Assembly: GCA_003152075.1 (NCBI GenBank)
Contig: PLZG01000073.1
Coordinates: 1-64,000, forward strand
Direction of reading: 5' to 3'
DNA: 64,000 bases
Source: a candidate division FCPU426 bacterium
GTDB taxonomy: Bacteria; Oederibacteriota; Muellerivitia; Muellerivitales; Muellerivitaceae
Shown here in pieces: positions 58,860-64,000 of this stretch. The notes beneath the pieces were generated by a model. It was not told the DNA's origin. It was given only the letters and a program-made list of their open reading frames with translations, and did no database searches. The stretch's first letter is position 1; every line of letters starts with the position of its first letter. Both the position numbers and the translations under genes were made by a program.

Positions 58860-59756
58860 ATGAAATCCCTTATCGACAAAATCATCGAACACAAAAATCA
58901 AGAAGTTGAGAACCACCGTAAAAAGACCCCCGTTCAAGATTTGAAAGAAATGGCTGCGGGTTGCAATCCTAAGTCTTTCAAAAAGGCCTTAAGTGTTTTC
59001 GGCATCATTGGGGAAATCAAAGCCAAGGCTCCTAGCATAGGCAACATGAACCGAGAAAGTGTCCATAAGGCCATCTCCGTTTATGACAAATCCCCCATTG
59101 TCCGGGCCATTTCAGTTTTGACAGACGAGAAATATTTTGGCGGTTCCCTGTCAAAACTTGCCGAGTACCGTAAGAAAACCGAGAAACCCCTCTTAAGAAA
59201 AGACTTCATTGTCGATGAATACCAGGTTTGGGAAGCCAAGGCCTACGGAGCCGATGCCATCCTATTAATGGCTTCCGTTCATCGGAAGGATGCTTCCAAA
59301 TTCAAAGCCATCTACGAACTTGCCACCGAAATTGGATTGGATGTTTTGATCGAATTCGGCATGGAAGTGAACCCCCAAAAGAAGTTCATCCCTAAAGGCG
59401 CTACGATTTTCGGGATTAACTCTCGGAGGTTTAAAACCGCAGGCACTTACCAGTTAAGTAATTTCATTAATAAATTTGTCCATAAAGATTTGACAATTGA
59501 TAACCAAATCCATTTTGAACTCTTCGAAGAGTTGAATAAATTGGTCCCGGGTAAAAAGACAATCGTTGCCGAAAGCGGGATTAGCCAACCTTCCGAATTA
59601 GACACTTTGATCAAACATGGTTTTTCAGCCGCGCTCATCGGAACCGCTCTCTTGAGAAAAGGTGGGGATATTGAAGCTATCCTCGAAAGCTATTCCTCTT
59701 TCATCAAAGAGAACGAACCGAAGTTAGCCAAAAAGCTTCAACTACATTTCGCATAA
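58860..59756 (+). CDS. TrpC-like indole-3-glycerol-phosphate synthase
   Basis: A 298-aa TIM-barrel protein with the TrpC order of motifs: IIGEIKAKAPSIGNM near residue 50 (in place of the usual IAEIKKASPSKG), KPLLRKDFIVDEYQVWEAKA near 111, the GADAILLMAS strand, IFGINSRRFK near 182 (GINNRxL in classical TrpC) and VAESGIS near 239. Several usually invariant positions are altered and no other trp gene is near, in a region of defence genes. It may be an ordinary diverged TrpC or a member recruited to another pathway. Confidence 0.72.
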   Translation: MKSLIDKIIEHKNQEVENHRKKTPVQDLKEMAAGCNPKSFKKALSVFGIIGEIKAKAPSIGNMNRESVHKAISVYDKSPIVRAISVLTDEKYFGGSLSKLAEYRKKTEKPLLRKDFIVDEYQVWEAKAYGADAILLMASVHRKDASKFKAIYELATEIGLDVLIEFGMEVNPQKKFIPKGATIFGINSRRFKTAGTYQLSNFINKFVHKDLTIDNQIHFELFEELNKLVPGKKTIVAESGISQPSELDTLIKHGFSAALIGTALLRKGGDIEAILESYSSFIKENEPKLAKKLQLHFA

Positions 59757-59797
59757 TCAAGTCTATTTCCCTTCATAATCCTCTCGTGTGATTCTCA

Positions 59798-60442
59798 CTA
59801 TAAGCGTTCCTCCCGTCCTAACCTACCTGTGGCCACGTCGCGGAGAATAGGACGCATCCAGGCCGGAGCCAATGACATATCCTCCATCAACCTCTTCCGA
59901 TCAGAAGCCGAGAGCACTTTCCGCAGAGTAGTAATCCGGTCGTTCGTGGCGTGGTTCTTTCCCAAATAACGTAAAGCCTGGATCACTAATCCACTGGTAC
60001 GACCAGCGGCTGACATATTTCGTGGGGTCGTTCGCCTCAACCGGATAGTCCTATTGATGATGCGGTAAGTCCGGCTGTTCCCGTCGGTTAAAAAGTCGAT
60101 CTTGGCCGGGACCTGCTCAGAAAGATGGAGTAGGTTTGCCGCATAAGCGCCGGTAGGTTGGAGCCGGAGCTTGTTCTTTCCTGCCAAAGCCTTGGTGATG
60201 GCCTCAATGGGTGGGGCTAAAAGGCCCACTTCGGGATGAGTGCGGGGATAGTCATACAACCCCCTTGTTAAGCGGCGGATAGTACCGGCCTTGGTCAACC
60301 GATGCAGGACAATATCGACCGCTTGTCGGCTTCCTAAATCCAGGAAATCGGTGGGAACGAAAACGGAACCCCGACCCAATTCCCGGATTCGATCTAGGAT
60401 TTTAGAATCAATGCTTTTAAGTGATTTGGTCTTTGTTTCCAT
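59798..60442 (-). CDS. DUF6088 / AbiEi-like antitoxin-type protein
   Basis: 214 aa with an N-terminal winged helix (KILDRIRELGRGSVFVPTDF, LHRLTKAGTIRRLTRGLYDYP) and the DUF6088 body (LRLQPTGAYAANLLHLSEQVP near 112). These proteins are AbiEi relatives that usually accompany a nucleotidyltransferase toxin; none follows here. A perfect 12-bp palindrome overlaps its ATG. Third orphan antitoxin-like gene within 5 kb. Confidence 0.78.
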   Translation of the reverse strand: METKTKSLKSIDSKILDRIRELGRGSVFVPTDFLDLGSRQAVDIVLHRLTKAGTIRRLTRGLYDYPRTHPEVGLLAPPIEAITKALAGKNKLRLQPTGAYAANLLHLSEQVPAKIDFLTDGNSRTYRIINRTIRLRRTTPRNMSAAGRTSGLVIQALRYLGKNHATNDRITTLRKVLSASDRKRLMEDMSLAPAWMRPILRDVATGRLGREERL

Positions 60443-60471
60443 GTAAGAAAAACTACTATGTTTTTCTTACA
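60442..60471. promoter_or_regulatory. Perfect 12-bp palindrome over the DUF6088 start
   Basis: TGTAAGAAAAAC (60442-60453) and GTTTTTCTTACA (60460-60471) with a 6-bp spacer. The outer base belongs to the start codon. Strong candidate operator for autorepression. Confidence 0.75.
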
Positions 60472-60564
60472 AAGGCAAAAGGTTTCGGGATATCAAGGCA
60501 TCCACAGAATATCGTCGGTTTATCGGCAGTCGGTTGTCTCAGGAGTTGACTTACAGTTGTCTAA

Positions 60565-60756
60565 AGAATATCCCCCCGCCAGGAGAAAGTCCTCGACCTC
60601 TTACGGGACCACAAGGGACTCTCCCCCCAGGAGATATGGGAAGCCCTAGGGGTCACCCGCCAGGGGGCTATCAAGCTTATGGGTCCTTTGCTGAAAGCCG
60701 GTTTGATCGAACGGATTGGAACGAAGAAAATGGGAAAATACGTTCTAAAGGGATAA
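60565..60756 (+). pseudogene. Winged-helix domain remnant (no start codon)
   Basis: An open frame of 64 codons, absent from the ORF track because it has no start codon near its beginning, encodes a good MarR/LexA-like winged helix: EKVLDLLRDHKGLSPQEIWE, then VTRQGAIKLMGPLLKAGLIE and the wing IGTKKMGKYVLKG. An in-frame TAA sits just before it. It is the 3' end of a gene whose start is lost or frameshifted, perhaps the HTH end of a Fic- or RecG-like regulator. Confidence 0.55.
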
Positions 60757-60782
60757 ACCAATTTGGGAAGTCACTGGAGGGA

Positions 60783-62012
60783 TTACGCGAAATAGTGGAG
60801 CGCCTCGGCGGCTCCCGCCACAAGTATTTCACCGTTTTCGAGTTTATGCTTGTTCCAAGCGGGACGATTGACGAGTTGCAGTCCCCTTTTGCAAGGCAAG
60901 ACCGCCAAAAAGCGGGACCAGTTTTTGGAGGGTTCGACGTCGGAACTTTTTACTTCCACCGGCAGCCAGGGAACGCCATCCTTGACGATCAAAAAATCAA
61001 TCTCTCGTTTGTCTTTGTCCCGCAAATAGAAAAGCTCGAATTCACCCTCTCCCGTGTCCGTCCAGTAATGGCAGGTCTTCAAAAGGTGGCAGGCCACCAA
61101 GTTCTCGAAGCGCGCGTCCTTGTCCTTGACGGCTGGATAATCGAATAAATAGACCTTTCCCTCCCGTCGTAGTGAACGGACGATGTTCCGGCTATAGGGC
61201 TTGATTTCAAAGAGATAATAAAGTTCCTTGAGGTATGTCATCCATCGGCGGATCGTGTCGAAACCGATTTCCATATCCTCCCGCAACGATGTGACACTGA
61301 ATAAGGAACCTACCCTCTCTGGAATCAGGGAGGCCATCAATTCAAGCCTGCCGAGATCAGGCAGACGGCTGATATCCCGCAAATCCTCCCGGATGACGGA
61401 TTGCTCATGGGTGCGCCGCCAAAGCCGCGCGTTTTGGGCATCCTGGCCGAAAAGCGGGTCCGGGAAAGGCCCATAGGTTAAAAGCGAAGCCAGGTGATCC
61501 TCGCTTTGACGATTTTGCCGGGAAGCACGGCCAAAAATGGATTCCAGCATTTCGTCCGGCCCAAGAATGTCTTCCTGGTCCATTTCGCGCAGACTAAAGG
61601 GATGAAGTCGGAAGTGAAAAAAACGGCCCATGAGGCTGTCGCTTCCCCTTCGATAGACGTTCAAGCGTGCGCTGCCGGTAACCAAAAAATCGCAGGGCTT
61701 TTCCAGCGTGTCAAACAGGCCCTTGAGGTTACGTTTCCAAAGACGATCCTTATGGATTTCATCCAGGACCACTAACGGAACGATCCCCCGGCTGGCCGAA
61801 GGGATGAGGGAGGACGGCTTCTTGGTCCAAACCCGGCGGAATTCCACTTCGTCCCAATTGTGATAGGCACCCACCCCGCGTTTCTTGAGCATCATCTTCG
61901 CAAGTGTGGTCTTCCCGCATTGGCGCGGGCCGGAGACCATCGCGATCTTGTGCTTGGAGAAGCTAAACGAATTGATGGCGCTGACTAGGTAACGATTTCG
62001 CATTCCGACCAT
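60783..62012 (-). CDS. P-loop ATPase with DUF4143 domain
   Basis: A 409-aa cytoplasmic ATPase of the AAA_14 + DUF4143 type. Walker A SGPRQCGKTT lies near residue 27 and Walker B VPLVVLDEIHKD near 78, then the winged DUF4143 domain near 200-400 (ERVGSLFSVTSLREDMEIGF, later WLPVEVKSS). Members are common next to toxins and transposons; the role is unknown. The long ORF start at 62150 runs through an operator; ATG 62012 (or 62003) is more likely, and 62012 lies inside a palindrome. Confidence 0.85.
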   Translation of the reverse strand: MVGMRNRYLVSAINSFSFSKHKIAMVSGPRQCGKTTLAKMMLKKRGVGAYHNWDEVEFRRVWTKKPSSLIPSASRGIVPLVVLDEIHKDRLWKRNLKGLFDTLEKPCDFLVTGSARLNVYRRGSDSLMGRFFHFRLHPFSLREMDQEDILGPDEMLESIFGRASRQNRQSEDHLASLLTYGPFPDPLFGQDAQNARLWRRTHEQSVIREDLRDISRLPDLGRLELMASLIPERVGSLFSVTSLREDMEIGFDTIRRWMTYLKELYYLFEIKPYSRNIVRSLRREGKVYLFDYPAVKDKDARFENLVACHLLKTCHYWTDTGEGEFELFYLRDKDKREIDFLIVKDGVPWLPVEVKSSDVEPSKNWSRFLAVLPCKRGLQLVNRPAWNKHKLENGEILVAGAAEALHYFA

Positions 62013-62037
62013 ACTACGGACTGTCCGCAGTATGGTC
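62007..62037. promoter_or_regulatory. 31-bp palindromic operator 1 of the ATPase gene
   Basis: Arms GACCATACTACGGAC (62007-62021) and GTCCGCAGTATGGTC (62023-62037): 15-bp arms, one mismatch, covering the start codon at 62012. Operator 2 at 62064 is closely related. Confidence 0.75.
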
Positions 62038-62063
62038 AATACCCTTAAAACGACCCAAATCCC

Positions 62064-62094
62064 GACCAAACTACGGGCACTCCCCAGTTTGGTC
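62064..62094. promoter_or_regulatory. 31-bp palindromic operator 2 of the ATPase gene
   Basis: GACCAAACT and AGTTTGGTC arms around CGGGCACTCCCC. Same length and frame as operator 1 (GACC...GGTC), centres 57 bp apart. Confidence 0.65.
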
Positions 62095-62112
62095 GAAAGC
62101 CTCTTTTCACCC

Positions 62113-62208
62113 CGTTTGCAAAAATGAGCACATAACGCAAGAATTTGCAAACGTCACTTTTGAAGAAATTTAATCCAAATCGCTTTTTGGGGGGAAAGGC
62201 TTCCCCCT
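62113..62208. repeat. GCAAACGTCACTTTT repeat, copy 2
   Basis: CGTTTGCAAA (62113-62122) and TTTGCAAACG (62144-62153) are perfect inverted arms; then GTCACTTTT and a TTTTTGGGGGG run ending in a GGGGAAAGGCTTCCCC hairpin. Copy 1 is at 56972-57035. Confidence 0.45.
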
Positions 62209-62270
62209 GGCCTCGGCTACCTTCGGTGATCCTCGGCACACCCCCTTCTCCTGGGGCTTTGCCCCAAGCC
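62209..62270 (+). repeat. 60-bp direct repeat, left copy
   Basis: CCTTCGGTGATCCTCGGCAC core with a GGGGCTTTGCCCC hairpin. About 90 percent identical to 62792-62851, in the same direction. The two copies bracket the lipoprotein gene. Confidence 0.8.
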
Positions 62271-62365
62271 GCTTAACTTCTTTCAAGGCTCATTCCCCAA
62301 GAATTAGGTATAAAATCAACTGATGCGGATTGAATGTGCAATTGAAGTTTGAGGTTGTTCCCACT

Positions 62366-62779
62366 ATGAAAAGAACATTTTCAAGATTTCTCATTCTCGC
62401 TGTTCTTTTCACGCTTTCGGTGTTGGGCGGTATCTCCTGCGCTGGCATCCTGGAAATCGAATCCGGCTCCAAAAAAACGCCCTCAAACAACATCCCTGTG
62501 CAAGCCGCATCTCCCGCTCAATCTCCAACCACTCAACTTCCTAATCCCCCGGTGCCAAGGGCCTGTGATTTTGTCATTTACTTCCAATCTTGGGTTACGG
62601 AGGAAGCGAAACAGGAAATCCTAAAGGATTTGAAGACGACCCGTGTGACTGACGGGGGAAAAAACTATTCCATTTGGCTTAAGGATATAACCACAAGGGA
62701 CTCATTGGTCTACGACTTGAAGAGAAAACGCGAGGTTGCCGAGATCGGTTACTGCTTCTCATTTGGGACATTTGAATAG
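62366..62779 (+). CDS. Small lipoprotein of unknown function
   Basis: 137 aa from ATG 62366; the n-region KRTFSRFLIL and lipobox GGISC (Cys near residue 25) make a lipoprotein signal. The mature part has a Ser/Pro linker and an alpha/beta end (FVIYFQSWVTEEAKQEILKD, then ITTRDSLVYDLKRKREVAEI) with a loose ferredoxin-like pattern. Family not recognised. It is the only gene between two 60-bp direct repeats, like a cassette. Confidence 0.65.
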   Translation: MKRTFSRFLILAVLFTLSVLGGISCAGILEIESGSKKTPSNNIPVQAASPAQSPTTQLPNPPVPRACDFVIYFQSWVTEEAKQEILKDLKTTRVTDGGKNYSIWLKDITTRDSLVYDLKRKREVAEIGYCFSFGTFE

Positions 62780-62791
62780 TAGGTTCTCCCC

Positions 62792-62851
62792 GGCCTCGGT
62801 TGCCTTCGGTGATCCTCGGCACATCCTTCTTCTGGGGCCTTGCCCCAAACC
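62792..62851 (+). repeat. 60-bp direct repeat, right copy
   Basis: CCTTCGGTGATCCTCGGCAC core and GGGGCCTTGCCCC hairpin; pairs with 62209-62270. Its right end lies 12-15 bp from where hsdR homology begins. Confidence 0.8.
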
Positions 62852-62884
62852 CCTTTTTGCTCAACTGTTTACTTGGACAAACCT

Positions 62885-64000
62885 ATGCGTAACCATACCC
62901 TGATGCAGACCATCGCTAGGGCTAATAGGGTTTTCCCTGGGAAACACTGCGGCGTCATCGTGGATTATGCCAACGTCTTCGCAAATCTGGAGAAGGCTTT
63001 GGCGATCTATGCCCAAGGGGTACCAGGTTCAACCCCGGTAAAAGATAAAGCCAAACTGGTTGAGGAATTACAAAAAGCAATTGAGGCGGCGGAAACCTTT
63101 TGCAAAACCCACAGTGTGAATATAGAAAAAATTGCAGAGCTCCGCTCTGGTTCTATGGAAAAGCTAACTGCAGTTGCCGATGCCGTTAATCAATTGATTT
63201 CCCCTGATTCGGAACGTAAGGATTTTTTAGCTTTGGAAAGGCTTACCCGTATCCTTTACAAGGCGGTTAAGCCGGACCCCTCCGTAATAACTATTTCCTC
63301 GCGGTTAGGGTGTTTGGCCGTCATTGCCGATGAAATTCGGCTTCGAACTGGAGAAGGCTTCGCTGATATTTCCGATGTCATGACGGGCATTACTCAGTTA
63401 TTAGATAAATCCATTGGAGCCGAAGGGTTCTCTATTGTTCCGTCACCTGAAAGAGGCGACGACCTTCAGGCAAGGCCAGGGGTTATCGACTTGAGTAAGA
63501 TTGACTTCGCGGCCTTGAGCAAACGATTTAAAGAATCCTCCAAGAAAAATTTGGAGTTAGAGGCTTTAAAAGCGGCTATCCGGGCTCAACTCGACAAACT
63601 GATCCGCTTGAACCCAAGCCGAGTGGATTACCTACAGAAGTTCGAAGAATTAATTGAAAATTACAATGCCGGAAGCCGGAACATAGAGAACCTATTCCAA
63701 CAGCTTTTGAATCTGAGCCAAACCTTAAACGATGAACAACAACGCCATGTCCGTGAGAATTTAAGCGAGGAAGAATTGACCGTATTTGACCTTTTAACTA
63801 GACCTGGACCTGAACTAACGACCGAGGAACGGGCAGAAGTGAAGAAGGTAGCTCACATACTTATGGAAAAGGTGAAATCCCTTTTGGTTATCAATTGGAG
63901 AGAGAAAGTGCAGGCCCGGGCCAAGGTAAAATTAGTGATAGCGGACACATTAGACGAACTTCCTAGGGCTTATACAAAAGACCTTTTCGAGGGAAAGTGC
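62885..64000 (+). pseudogene. hsdR: C-terminal part of type I restriction subunit HsdR (5' truncated, runs off window)
   Basis: Open from before ATG 62885 to the window end, so it was left out of the ORF track. The reading starts with YLDKPMRNHTLMQTIARANR, a block found deep inside HsdR at the end of the helicase domain, and goes on with GVIVDYANVFANLEKALAIY and the helical C-terminal domain that binds HsdM/HsdS (late block EKVKSLLVINWREK). The nuclease and most of the helicase domain are missing upstream, where a 60-bp direct repeat begins. This is a gene cut at a repeat boundary; hsdM/hsdS may lie beyond 64000. Confidence 0.85.

Noticed and set aside
62013-62150. N-terminal extension of the DUF4143 ATPase
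   Set aside because: The extra residues are encoded by the two palindromic operators and match nothing in the family.

Overview
The window looks like a chromosomal piece of an uncultured or poorly characterised Gram-negative bacterium of moderate GC content. The diderm envelope is shown by a complete ExbB-ExbD-TonB set with a TonB-dependent receptor, several beta-barrel proteins and lipoproteins with clear lipoboxes. Long Thr/Pro spacers (TPTPT type), NHL-repeat lipoproteins, frequent TTG starts and many palindromic intergenic repeats suggest a candidate-phylum type lineage, but no marker here fixes the taxon. No rRNA or convincing tRNA gene was seen.

Layout. 0-14 kb: a GH44-like secreted glycosidase, two tandem short-chain dehydrogenases, a FecR-domain protein, a CPXCG zinc-ribbon protein, a LysE exporter, then central-metabolism and housekeeping genes each preceded by a hairpin repeat (purE, ppc, tsaC/sua5, a CheY-like receiver, an aldo/keto reductase, an M32 carboxypeptidase). 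14-20 kb: a disturbed segment with 3'-end fragments of two genes whose full copies lie downstream (a CcsA-type gene and a PDZ gene), a CPBP protease, an unusual HTH-membrane-PDZ protein behind an 11-unit tandem repeat, and a RES/Xre toxin-antitoxin pair. 20-28 kb: cytochrome c maturation genes (ccsA, resB), a TPR/beta-barrel protein, livG and livF separated by a four-helix-bundle (23S IVS-type) gene in repeat arms, a HAD phosphatase and a methyltransferase. 28-40 kb: a 59-aa gene missed by the ORF track, an acetyl-xylan-esterase-like enzyme, a DCC/lipase-maturation-factor fusion, a fatty acid hydroxylase, a GT39-type membrane glycosyltransferase, and the TonB receptor/energy cluster. 40-46 kb: three NHL-repeat lipoproteins and two paralogous beta-barrels in alternating order. 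46-55 kb: ald, a periplasmic beta-carbonic anhydrase, serS, a YkgJ-like cysteine cluster protein, a NERD protein, a DUF2156 protein, dCMP deaminase, Nudix and SRPBCC genes, and a candidate small RNA with promoter and terminator. 55-64 kb: an accessory (defence/mobility) region with three AbiEi/DUF6088-type antitoxin-like genes without visible toxins, a Fic protein, an orphan TrpC-like gene, a DUF4143 ATPase, a lipoprotein between two 60-bp direct repeats, and the C-terminal part of a type I restriction subunit HsdR running off the window.

Two themes stand out. First, at least six families of long imperfect palindromic repeats sit in the intergenic regions; one family flanks a four-helix-bundle ORF like the ends of a mobile element, and a small palindrome is inserted in frame in the M32 peptidase. 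Second, in the accessory region nearly every gene has its own distinct palindrome or direct-repeat cluster at or over its start codon, consistent with a set of individually self-regulated one-gene modules.
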